DNA from: Bradyrhizobium monzae
GTDB lineage: Bacteria; Pseudomonadota; Alphaproteobacteria; Rhizobiales; Xanthobacteraceae
Reading direction: 5' to 3'
Assembly (NCBI RefSeq): GCF_021458635.1
Contig: NZ_JAIRDQ010000004.1
Span: 310,001-374,000, forward strand
DNA: 64,000 nucleotides
Under the pieces are notes generated by a model. It was not told the origin of the DNA, did not search any database, and was given only the letters and a program-made list of their open reading frames with translations. Position numbers and translations under genes: made by a program. Positions 8,935 through 16,785 of this stretch are shown here, piece by piece. Each line of letters opens with the position of its first letter. Position 1 is the first letter of the stretch.

Positions 8935-9690
8935 TTAATGGCCCAGATAGACTTCGATGACCTTGGGATCGTTCTGCACCTTCTCCATGGTCCCTTCGGA
9001 GAGGATCTGGCCCTGGTGCAGCACAGTGACCTTGTGCGCGATGTCTTCGACGAACTTCATGTCGTGCTCGATCACCAGCACCGAACGGTTCTTGATGATG
9101 CGGTTGAGCAGCTCCGCAGTCTTGGTCCGCTCGGAGACGCTCATGCCGGCAACGGGCTCGTCGAGCATCAGGAGATCCGGGTCCTGGATCAGCAGCATGC
9201 CGATCTCGAGCCACTGCTTCTGGCCATGGCTGAGCAGATCGGCGCTCATGTTCAGCCGATCCTTCAGGAAGATCATCTCCGCGACTTCGTGCACGCGGTC
9301 GCGCACGGCGGCGTCGCGGGTAAAGGTCAGCGCACCGAACACCGAGCGGCCGCGCGGGTAGGAGATCTCCAGATTCTCGAACACTGTGAGATCGTCGTAG
9401 ATCGACGGGTTCTGGAACTTGCGGCCGACCCCGGTCTTGACGATCTCGTTCTCCTTCATCCGCGTCAGCTCCTTGCCGCGGAACTGGATCGAGCCTGACG
9501 TCGCTTTGGTCTTGCCGCAGATCAGGTCGAGCACCGTGGTCTTGCCGGCGCCATTGGGCCCGATGATGACGCGGATCTCGTTCTCGTCGACATAGAAGGA
9601 GAGATCGTTGACCGCCTTGAACCCGTCGAAAGAGACGGTCAGGGCTTCGACAGCGAGCAGGAATTCCTTGGGCTGATGACCGACGAGCAT
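8935..9690 (-). CDS. urtD: Urea/short-chain amide ABC transporter, ATP-binding subunit UrtD
   Basis: 251 residues, LivG-like. Walker A GPNGAGKTT, signature LSHGQKQWLEIG, Walker B LLMLDEPVAGM. The LSHGQKQWLEI form of the signature is typical of UrtD. The chosen ATG 9690 has AGGAG a few bases upstream, but that whole ribosome-binding-site-plus-start block is duplicated 54 bases further upstream (see 9674-9760). The first codons MLVGHQ are encoded within the duplicated block. Confidence 0.92.
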   Translation of the reverse strand: MLVGHQPKEFLLAVEALTVSFDGFKAVNDLSFYVDENEIRVIIGPNGAGKTTVLDLICGKTKATSGSIQFRGKELTRMKENEIVKTGVGRKFQNPSIYDDLTVFENLEISYPRGRSVFGALTFTRDAAVRDRVHEVAEMIFLKDRLNMSADLLSHGQKQWLEIGMLLIQDPDLLMLDEPVAGMSVSERTKTAELLNRIIKNRSVLVIEHDMKFVEDIAHKVTVLHQGQILSEGTMEKVQNDPKVIEVYLGH

Positions 9691-9760
9691 GATCTATCTC
9701 CTCACTGCCAGCGTGGCATCGGCATCGTGATGACCGACGAGCATGATCTATCTCCTCACT
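9674..9760. repeat. Tandem 33-bp duplication of the urtD start region
   Basis: Bases 9674-9706 and 9728-9760 are identical over 33 bp (TGATGACCGACGAGCATGAT...), separated by 21 bp. On the minus strand each copy holds the end of the urtC coding context, an AGGAG ribosome-binding site and ATG CTC GTC GGT CAT. The original arrangement was probably the urtC stop followed at once by the urtD ribosome-binding site and start. Confidence 0.95.
9694..9744 (-). other. Possible 16-codon leader ORF created by the urtD duplication
   Basis: The upstream copy of the urtD ribosome-binding site and ATG (9744) opens a frame of 16 codons beginning MLVGHHDADATL that ends at TAG 9696-9694. Only three bases separate that stop from the true urtD ATG. 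Translation of this mini-ORF would hand ribosomes on to urtD. This is inferred from sequence only; there is no sign of a conserved peptide. Confidence 0.4.
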
Positions 9761-10898
9761 CGGCCGGGGCGCCGTCGGCGACCGAGCCGTCGGTCCAGCC
9801 TTCAGGTTTGGGTTTGCGCGACGAGATCAGGCGATCGATGCGCGGCTGCACATAGTCGCCCCAGATCCCGGCAAGACCGTTCGGGAATGCGAGAACCACA
9901 GCGATGAACAGACCGCCGAGCCCGAACAGCCACAATTCCGGAAATGTCTCCGACAGGCTGGTCTTGGCGAAATTGACCAGCAGCGTGCCGTAGATGGCGC
10001 CGAGGATCGACAGCCGGCCGCCGACGGCGGTGTAGATCACCATTTCGATCGACGGCACGATGCCGACGAAGGACGGTGACATGAAGCCGACATTGAGGGC
10101 GAACATGGCGCCGCCGATCGCGGCGAACACGGCGGCGATGCAGAAGGCGAAGATCTTGAAGTTCGCAACGCTGTAGCCGGAGAATCGAACCCGGTCCTCC
10201 TTCTCGCGCATCGCAACCAGAATACGTCCCAGCTTGGAGTGCCGGACGAACTGCGCAATCATGATGCAGACGAACAGGCAGCCGACCTCAAAGAAGTACA
10301 GCACGACCTTGGCGTGGTCGGGCCTGATGTCCCAACCCTTCAGGGTGCGCAGATCGGTCATGCCGTTGATGCCGCCGGTGTAGCCTTGCTGGCCCACGAT
10401 CAGGATGGTGAGGATGGCCGCAACCGCCTGGGTGATGATGGCGAAATAGGTGCCGCCGACCCGGCGCTTGAACATCGCGGTGCCGATGATCAGGGCGAAG
10501 ATGCCGGGCACGAGAATGATGGCCGCAATCGTGAAGGTCAGGCTGTTGAAGGGTTTCCAGAACAACGGCAGCGCCGTGATCTGATTCCAGTCCATGAAAT
10601 CCGGAATGCCGGGGGTCGACTGGATCTTGGTGTTCTCCACGCTCGATGCCTCGAGCTTGAGGAACATCGCCATGCAGTAACCACCGAGCCCGAAGAACAC
10701 GCCCTGGCCGAGGCTGAGAATGCCGCCATAGCCCCAGCAAATCACCAACCCCAGTGCGACGAAGGCGTAGGTCAGGTACTTTGCCACCAGATTGAGCCTA
10801 AAGACGTCGAGCGTGAGCGGAAGCACCACCACCAGGAAGACCGCGAGCACCAGAATTCCGATCAGCTCCGATCGATTGACGAACCGATTGTCGGTCAT
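9756..10898 (-). CDS. urtC: Urea/short-chain amide ABC transporter, permease UrtC
   Basis: 380 residues with about ten hydrophobic segments, LivM-like. The run ALGLVICWGYGGILSLGQGVFFGLGGY near residue 47 and the KLGRILVAMREKEDRVRFSGYS cytoplasmic loop are typical of UrtC. It forms the membrane channel with UrtB. The gene follows urtB by 19 bases; its stop lies inside the upstream copy of the 33-bp duplication before urtD. Confidence 0.92.
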   Translation of the reverse strand: MTDNRFVNRSELIGILVLAVFLVVVLPLTLDVFRLNLVAKYLTYAFVALGLVICWGYGGILSLGQGVFFGLGGYCMAMFLKLEASSVENTKIQSTPGIPDFMDWNQITALPLFWKPFNSLTFTIAAIILVPGIFALIIGTAMFKRRVGGTYFAIITQAVAAILTILIVGQQGYTGGINGMTDLRTLKGWDIRPDHAKVVLYFFEVGCLFVCIMIAQFVRHSKLGRILVAMREKEDRVRFSGYSVANFKIFAFCIAAVFAAIGGAMFALNVGFMSPSFVGIVPSIEMVIYTAVGGRLSILGAIYGTLLVNFAKTSLSETFPELWLFGLGGLFIAVVLAFPNGLAGIWGDYVQPRIDRLISSRKPKPEGWTDGSVADGAPAE

Positions 10899-10917
10899 TG
10901 CATCAGCCTTCCGTTTC

Positions 10918-11844
10918 TCACTTGCGGACCTTGAGGGCGAACAGCCCCTGCGGCCGCAGCATCAGGATTCCGACAACGGCGAGCAGCGTCAGCACCTTGG
11001 CCATCGAGCCCGACATGAAGAACTCGAGGGTGGATTGCGTCTGCGAGATCGAGAAGGCCGAGGCGATGGTGCCGAGCAGGCTCGCGGCGCCGCCGAACAC
11101 GACCACGAGGAACGTGTCGACGATGTAGAGCTGTCCTGAGGTCGGGCCGGTCGAGCCGATCATGGTGAAGGCTGAGCCCGCGACGCCGGCGATGCCGCAG
11201 CCGAGACCGTAGGTGTAACGATCGACCTTTTCGGTGTTGATGCCGACGGCACCGGCCATGATGCGGTTCTGCACGACGGCCCGGACCTGGCGGCCCCAGC
11301 GCGACTTGTACATCACGTATGCGACGCTGATGGTAATCAGGACTGTCAGGCACATCACGAAGACGCCGTTGATCGGCACTTCGATGCTATCGGTGACGTG
11401 AAGCGAGCCGAGCATCCATTGCGGCAGCTCGACGCCGACCTCGCGCGCGCCGAATACGGAACGATAAGCCTGCTGCAACATCAAGCTGAGCCCCCAGGTT
11501 GCAAGCAGCGTGTCGAGCGGGCGCTTGTAGAGATGCCGTATCAGCACCCATTCCACCAGCATTCCCAGCGCGCCGGATGCGACAAAGGCGAGGATCATCG
11601 CGAGGAAGAAGTAGCCGCTGAACAGGCTCGGCAAATAGGCCTGAAAGAAATTCGAGGTCATCCAGGTGACGTAGGCCCCGAGGATCATGAACTCGCCATG
11701 GGCCATGTTGATGACGCCCATCTGGCCGAAGATGATCGCAAGTCCGAGCGCCATCAGCACATAGACAGAGAACAGGATCAGTCCTGCAAAACCCTGCATG
11801 ACGAAGATGGAGCCAAGGTCACCAAGCGAGTAGTCGCCGAACAT
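10918..11844 (-). CDS. urtB: Urea/short-chain amide ABC transporter, permease UrtB
   Basis: 308 residues, LivH-like, with about eight membrane segments. GQMGVINMAHGEFMILGAYV near residue 60 and the VRAVVQNRIMAGAVGINTEKVD loop are typical of UrtB. It pairs with UrtC. A gap of 132 bp with three hairpins separates it from urtA, so its mRNA level is probably lower than that of the binding protein. Confidence 0.92.
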   Translation of the reverse strand: MFGDYSLGDLGSIFVMQGFAGLILFSVYVLMALGLAIIFGQMGVINMAHGEFMILGAYVTWMTSNFFQAYLPSLFSGYFFLAMILAFVASGALGMLVEWVLIRHLYKRPLDTLLATWGLSLMLQQAYRSVFGAREVGVELPQWMLGSLHVTDSIEVPINGVFVMCLTVLITISVAYVMYKSRWGRQVRAVVQNRIMAGAVGINTEKVDRYTYGLGCGIAGVAGSAFTMIGSTGPTSGQLYIVDTFLVVVFGGAASLLGTIASAFSISQTQSTLEFFMSGSMAKVLTLLAVVGILMLRPQGLFALKVRK

Positions 11845-11869
11845 CGATGTCCTCCGTCAGGGATGAGGT

Positions 11870-11971
11870 CCCGCGTCACGAACAGATTCGCGACGCGGGG
11901 GTCTTGGGCGTGGACTTGCAATCCACGCCAGGGAGAGGCTTGGTGGCGAGGGGACCGGCGACGAACGCCGG
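11870..11971 (-). promoter_or_regulatory. Three hairpins in the urtA-urtB gap
   Basis: Reading leftward from the urtA stop there are perfect stems at 11966-11971/11955-11960 (CCGGCG, 5-base loop), 11922-11929/11907-11914 (GGCGTGGA, 7-base loop) and 11892-11899/11870-11877 (CCCGCGTC, 14-base loop). None has a run of T, so they look more like 3' stabilisers or pause sites than strong terminators. Such structures after a periplasmic binding protein gene commonly raise its share of the mRNA. Confidence 0.55.
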
Positions 11972-11976
11972 GGCTC

Positions 11977-13236
11977 TTACTGGTAGCCCTTGGGGAACGG
12001 ATCCGGTTCGACGAGATCGGCGGTCTCGTAGATCAGTTCGAACTGGCCATCGAGCTTGGCGCGTCCCACCCGGGTCTTCGACCAGAGGTGATGGTTCTCG
12101 TGGATGCGCACATAGCCTTCCGGCGCGCCCTTGAACTCGACGCCGGGAGAAGCCGCCGCAATCTTGTCGACGTCGAAGGAGCCCGCCTTCTCGACGGTCA
12201 ACTTCCACAGCCACGGGCCGAGATAGGCAGCCTGGGTGACGTCTCCGATCACGGTCTTTTCGCCCCACATCTTCTTGAACGCGGGCACGAAGGCCTTGTT
12301 GTTCGCGTTGTCGAGCGACTGGAAGTACTTCATGCAGGCATAGGCGCCCGCGATGTTCTCACCGCCGATGCCGTCGATTTCGTCCTCGGTGACCGAGATC
12401 GTCAGCAGCGCCTGCTTGGAGAGGTCGATGCCGGCGGCCTTGAGCTGCTTGTAGAAGGCGACGTTGGAGCCGCCGACCACGTCGGTGAAAATCACGTCGG
12501 GCTTGGTCAGCTTGATCTTGTTGATGACCGAGTTGAACTGGGTGTTGCCGAGCGGATAGTACTCCTCGCCGACGACCTTGCCCTTCAGCACGTTCTCGAC
12601 GTGCTTGCGCGCGATCTTGTTGGAAGTGCGAGGCCAGATGTAGTCGGAGCCGATGAAGAAGAACGACTTCGCGCCCTTCTCCTTGGCGATCCAGTTCAGG
12701 CCGGCGAGGATCTGCTGGGTCGCCTCCTGGCCGGTGTAGATCACGTTCTTGGACTGCTCGAGACCTTCATAGAAGGTCGGGTAGTACAGCATGCCGTTGT
12801 ACTGCTCGACGACCGGCAGCACCGCCTTGCGCGAGGCCGAGGTCCAGCAGCCCATGATCGCCGCGACCTTGTCGTTGACCAGCAGCTTCTTGGCCTTCTC
12901 CGCAAAGGTCGGCCAGTCGCTGGCGCCGTCTTCCTGGATGAACTTGATCTTGCGGCCGAGCACGCCGCCGGCGGCGTTGATCTGCTCGATGGCAAGCTTT
13001 TCGGCCTCGATCGAGCCGGTTTCGGAGATCGCCATGGTGCCGGTCGCCGAATGCAGGATGCCGACCGTCACCTCAGTGTCGGTGACCGCAAGGCCGGTGG
13101 TGTTGACCGCCGAGGTCGCCGGGGCCTGCGCAAACGACGCCCGCGGCAGCATCGTGACGGCCGGTATGGCCGCCATTCCCATCAATAGTTTGCGCCGGAG
13201 CGGCGACAACAGGCCCTTGTTGGTTTCGTCTGACAT
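11977..13236 (-). CDS. urtA: Urea/short-chain amide ABC transporter, periplasmic binding protein UrtA
   Basis: 419 residues. A long signal sequence (LRRKLLMGMAAIPAVTMLP, ending ASFAQ; the RRK start is Tat-like) precedes a type I periplasmic binding domain with VTVGILHSATGTMA and LPVVEQYNGMLYYPTFYEG, both typical of UrtA/FmdD proteins. It captures urea or short-chain amides for UrtBCDE. The frame stays open far upstream, but ATG 13236 (MSDETNKG) places the signal peptide correctly. It is the first gene of the leftward operon and diverges from the permease-kinase gene; the 177-bp gap holds the regulatory elements. Confidence 0.93.
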   Translation of the reverse strand: MSDETNKGLLSPLRRKLLMGMAAIPAVTMLPRASFAQAPATSAVNTTGLAVTDTEVTVGILHSATGTMAISETGSIEAEKLAIEQINAAGGVLGRKIKFIQEDGASDWPTFAEKAKKLLVNDKVAAIMGCWTSASRKAVLPVVEQYNGMLYYPTFYEGLEQSKNVIYTGQEATQQILAGLNWIAKEKGAKSFFFIGSDYIWPRTSNKIARKHVENVLKGKVVGEEYYPLGNTQFNSVINKIKLTKPDVIFTDVVGGSNVAFYKQLKAAGIDLSKQALLTISVTEDEIDGIGGENIAGAYACMKYFQSLDNANNKAFVPAFKKMWGEKTVIGDVTQAAYLGPWLWKLTVEKAGSFDVDKIAAASPGVEFKGAPEGYVRIHENHHLWSKTRVGRAKLDGQFELIYETADLVEPDPFPKGYQ

Positions 13237-13296
13237 GAGCACCCCACTGTTTGTTCGAGGACACGCGATTGGTGTCGTGAGGATGGCTCGAATTTG

Positions 13297-13338
13297 TGCA
13301 CCGCAAGCATACGCAAGATCGCGTATACTGCACCGCAA
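13297..13338. promoter_or_regulatory. Direct and inverted repeats in the urtA/kinase divergent region
   Basis: TGCACCGCAA occurs at 13297-13306 and again at 13329-13338, 32 bp apart (three helical turns). Between them lies a perfect inverted repeat ATACGC-N6-GCGTAT (13309-13326). TGCACC resembles the half-site of an NtrC box, though no full NtrC palindrome is present. This is a plausible operator for the divergent promoters; the binding protein (NtrC or the response regulator at 16769) is inference. Confidence 0.4.
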
Positions 13339-13356
13339 AATACCGACGTAGGCTTT

Positions 13357-13372
13357 TGGTACGGGATTTGCG
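13357..13372 (+). promoter_or_regulatory. Sigma-54 (-24/-12) promoter candidate for the permease-kinase gene
   Basis: TGGTACGGGATTTGCG fits the RpoN consensus TGGCACG-N4-TTGCW, with GG (13358-13359) and GC (13370-13371) exactly ten bases apart. Only the fourth and last positions differ. A start near 13383 would leave a ~30-base leader before GTG 13414. This fits nitrogen control of the region. Confidence 0.55.
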
Positions 13373-13413
13373 AGGTCGCGAGAGGTTCGGACGAGTTCGG
13401 GAGTGGGGTTCGA

Positions 13414-16400
13414 GTGGCAGGGCGGCAGCGAATAGACCGCGTCAGGCGCCAGTACAATCAATGGGTCGCCAACCAGACGCTGGAAGACTACGCGCTGCGC
13501 TTCACCGCCAAGAGCGCGCGGCGCTGGTCCGCCGCTCGCGTCGCCAACACCGCAATCGGTGCAATCTCCTTCCTGGTGCTGGAGGCGATCGGCGGCACCA
13601 TCACCCTCAATTACGGCGTCACCAACGCCGCGGCCGCGATCCTCGTCGTCTCCACCATCATCTTCTGCTGCGGCGTACCGATTGCCTATTATGCAGCCAA
13701 ATGCGGCATCGACATTGACCTCCTCACGCGCGGCGCCGGCTTCGGCTATATCGGTTCGACCGTCACCTCGCTGATCTACGCCTCCTTCACCTTCATCTTC
13801 TTTGCGGTCGAGGCGGTGATCCTGGCGACCGCGCTGGAGATGTGCCTCGGCATCCCGCGCCCGATCGGCTACCTCATCAGCGCCGTCGCGATCATTCCGC
13901 TCGTGACCTACGGCATCACGCTGATCAGCCGCTTCCAGCTCTGGACGCAGCCGCTCTGGATAGTCCTGCACATCCTGCCCTTTGCCGCGATCGCCTGGGC
14001 CAGCCCGCACTCCTTCACGGAATGGCACAAATTCGCCGGGGAGCACGGCGACCTCGGTGGCCATTTCGATCTGTTGCAGTTCGGTGTCGCATCCTCCGTG
14101 GTGTTCTCGCTGGTGGCGCAGATCGGCGAGCAGGTCGACTTCCTGCGATTTCTGCCGCGGGACCGCCGCACCTCCAGGGCCTCCTGGTGGATTGCGCTGA
14201 TGAGCGCAGGGCCCGGCTGGATCGTGCTCGGCGCACTGAAACTTCTGGCCGGCTCGTTCCTCGCCTTCTTTGCGCTCAGCCACGGCGTGCCGCCCGAAGA
14301 GGCGGCCGAGCCCGCCCATATGTATCTCGTGGCCTTCCGCTACGTGCTGTCGGATCCGGACCTCGCGCTGGCGCTGACCGGCTTCTTCGTGGTGCTGTCG
14401 CAGATCAAGATCAACGTCACCAACGCCTATGCAGGCTCGATCGCCTGGTCGAATTTCTTCTCCCGCCTGACGCACAGCCATCCCGGACGCGTGGTCTGGC
14501 TGGTGTTCAACGTGATGGTGGCGCTGCTGCTGATGGAGATCGGCGTCTACAAGGCGCTGGAGCAGACGCTCGCGCTGTACTCCAACGTCGCGATTGCCTG
14601 GGTCGGCGCGCTGGTGGCCGATCTCGTCATCAACAAGCCGCTCGGGCTCCGTCCCCCGCAGATGGAGTTCAAGCGCGCGCATCTCTACGACATCAATCCC
14701 GTCGGCGTCGGTGCCATGACGCTCGCGATCATCGTGTCGATCGCGGCGTTCTACGGCCTGTTCGGCCCGACCATGAAGGCGCTTGCCGCCTTCGTCGCGC
14801 TGACGGTGGCTTTCGTCACCGCCCCGATCATTGCCTGGCTGACCGACGGAAAATTCTACATCGCGCGCAAGCCGAAGCGGAGCTGGGCCAACATCGAGGC
14901 GATCCAGTGCTGTATCTGCGAGCATAGTTTTGAACCGGAGGACATGACGTCCTGCCCCGCTTACGCCGGTCCGATCTGCTCCTTGTGCTGTTCACTCGAT
15001 GCACGCTGCCACGACCTCTGCAAACCGCACGCGCGGGCGCAGGTGCAATTTTCCGATGCGCTCGGCAAAATCCTGCCGCAACCGATCTATCAGCGGATCA
15101 ACTCGCAGTTCGGCCACTATATCGGCGTGTTCGTCGTTTCCGCCGGCCTCGTCGCATTGGTGCTCGGGCTGATCTATCTCCAGACCTCGGCGAGCGTGCA
15201 TGGCGAGAACTCGCTTGTCTCCAACGTGCTGTGGAAGGTGTTCTTCTCGCTCAGCATCATCATCGGCGTGGTCGCCTGGCTGTTCGTGCTGGCGCAGCAG
15301 AGCCGCCGCGCCGCGGAGGCCGAGACACGGCGGCAGACCACGCTGCTGATCCAGGAGATCGACGCGCACAAGCGCACCGACGCCGAACTCCAGCGCGCCA
15401 AGGAAGTTGCCGAGTCCGCCAATCTCGCAAAGAGCCGCTATGTGGTGGGGCTGAGCCATGAGCTTCGCTCGCCACTGAATGCGATCAGCGGCTATGCCCA
15501 ACTGCTGGAGCAGGATGCGACGCTCAACACCAAGCCGCGTGACCAGGTCCGCGTCGTCCGCCGCAGTGCCGATCACCTCTCCGGCCTGATCGACGGCATT
15601 CTGGACATCTCCAAGATCGAGGCGGGACGGCTTTACCTGTCCCGCGACGAAGTCCGCTTGAGCGAATTCCTCGATCAGCTCGTCGGCATGTTCCGTCTCC
15701 AGGCCGGCGCCAAGGGCATCGACTTCGTGTTCAGGCGTCCCGCGACATTGCCGACGGTGGTCTATGCCGACGAGAAGCGGCTGCGCCAGGTGCTGATCAA
15801 CCTCCTCTCCAACGCTATCAAGTTCACGCAGACCGGCAGTGTGCAGTTTATCGTGCACTACCGCAGTCCCGTCGCCGAGTTCGAGGTGACCGACACCGGC
15901 CCCGGTATCCAGGGCGACGACCTCGAACGCATCTTCGCGCCGTTCGAGCGTGGCGCGCTCGGGGTGTCGCAGCCGCAGACGGGCACGGGACTGGGGCTCA
16001 CCATCAGCCGGCTGCTTGCCGGTGTGATGGGCGGCGACATCAAGGTCGCTAGCACCGTTGGACGCGGCAGTACGTTCAAGGTGAAGATGCTGCTATCGGA
16101 GGTCAGCAACCCCAGGCGCATCGCGCCGGTGGAAGCGCCGATCTCCGGCTATCACGGGGCACGCAAGACCATTCTCGTCACCGACGACGATCCCGTGCAT
16201 CGCGACCTCCTGCGCGAAGTGCTGACGCCGCTCGGCTTCATCCTGCTCAGTGCCGCCGACGGGCCAGGCTGTCTCGCGCTGGCGCAGCATTGCCGACCCG
16301 ACCTGTTCCTGCTCGACATCTCGATGCCGGGCATGGATGGCTGGACCGTGGCGGAACAGCTGCGCGCCGACGGCCATCACCAGGCCCGCATCCTGATGGT

Positions 16401-16785
16401 GTCCGCGAGCGCACTGGAGGCGCACGGCGCGCCGCTCGCACAGCCCTTCCACGACGGCTATCTGATGAAGCCGATCGACATCCCACGGCTGCAGGAAACG
16501 ATTCGCCAGTTGCTCAAGATCGAATGGCAATACGGCTCCGACGAAATCGTGGTACCACTGTGGCGGCCGGACAGCGGCTCGCGGCCGCCGGTCAGGCACA
16601 TCGAGGCGCTGATCGGACTCGGCCAGATCGGCTACGTCAAGGCGATCCAACTGAAACTGGACGAGATTGGCAGCGAGCATCCGGAGCATGCCGACTTCGT
16701 CGCGGAGATGCGATCGCTGGTCGATCGCTTCGATCTCGACCAATACATGACAACATTGAAAACACTGCATGCTTATGAGCATTGA
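13414..16785 (+). CDS. NCS1-type permease fused to hybrid histidine kinase (transporter-sensor)
   Basis: 1123 residues from GTG 13414. Residues ~15-490 form a twelve-helix transporter of the purine-cytosine permease (NCS1) type, starting with the TLEDYALRFTAKSARRWS amphipathic lead-in. A Cys-rich patch (~499-536: CCIC, CSLCC, CHDLC) looks like a zinc-binding module. Two more membrane helices (~571-630) lead to HisKA with the phospho-acceptor H682 in SHELRSPLN, a HATPase (NLLSNAIKF; DTGPGI; GTGLGLTIS) and a receiver with D968 in LLDISMPG. The last ~75 residues match no domain I know. By analogy to CbrA it may sense substrate flux or binding through the permease and phosphorylate the response regulator encoded next, which it overlaps by 17 bases. 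The ligand is unknown; a purine, pyrimidine, hydantoin, urea or amide would fit the context. Confidence 0.85.
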   Translation: MAGRQRIDRVRRQYNQWVANQTLEDYALRFTAKSARRWSAARVANTAIGAISFLVLEAIGGTITLNYGVTNAAAAILVVSTIIFCCGVPIAYYAAKCGIDIDLLTRGAGFGYIGSTVTSLIYASFTFIFFAVEAVILATALEMCLGIPRPIGYLISAVAIIPLVTYGITLISRFQLWTQPLWIVLHILPFAAIAWASPHSFTEWHKFAGEHGDLGGHFDLLQFGVASSVVFSLVAQIGEQVDFLRFLPRDRRTSRASWWIALMSAGPGWIVLGALKLLAGSFLAFFALSHGVPPEEAAEPAHMYLVAFRYVLSDPDLALALTGFFVVLSQIKINVTNAYAGSIAWSNFFSRLTHSHPGRVVWLVFNVMVALLLMEIGVYKALEQTLALYSNVAIAWVGALVADLVINKPLGLRPPQMEFKRAHLYDINPVGVGAMTLAIIVSIAAFYGLFGPTMKALAAFVALTVAFVTAPIIAWLTDGKFYIARKPKRSWANIEAIQCCICEHSFEPEDMTSCPAYAGPICSLCCSLDARCHDLCKPHARAQVQFSDALGKILPQPIYQRINSQFGHYIGVFVVSAGLVALVLGLIYLQTSASVHGENSLVSNVLWKVFFSLSIIIGVVAWLFVLAQQSRRAAEAETRRQTTLLIQEIDAHKRTDAELQRAKEVAESANLAKSRYVVGLSHELRSPLNAISGYAQLLEQDATLNTKPRDQVRVVRRSADHLSGLIDGILDISKIEAGRLYLSRDEVRLSEFLDQLVGMFRLQAGAKGIDFVFRRPATLPTVVYADEKRLRQVLINLLSNAIKFTQTGSVQFIVHYRSPVAEFEVTDTGPGIQGDDLERIFAPFERGALGVSQPQTGTGLGLTISRLLAGVMGGDIKVASTVGRGSTFKVKMLLSEVSNPRRIAPVEAPISGYHGARKTILVTDDDPVHRDLLREVLTPLGFILLSAADGPGCLALAQHCRPDLFLLDISMPGMDGWTVAEQLRADGHHQARILMVSASALEAHGAPLAQPFHDGYLMKPIDIPRLQETIRQLLKIEWQYGSDEIVVPLWRPDSGSRPPVRHIEALIGLGQIGYVKAIQLKLDEIGSEHPEHADFVAEMRSLVDRFDLDQYMTTLKTLHAYEH

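Noticed and set aside
11398..14925. Very long open frames antisense to the urtA-urtB and kinase genes (596 codons on +; a 982-codon frame on - that runs past urtA).
   Set aside because: The + frame is the mirror of urtA/urtB with low-complexity, charge-biased content. In the - frame only the last 419 codons are a recognisable protein (UrtA from ATG 13236); the rest is antisense to the permease-kinase gene.
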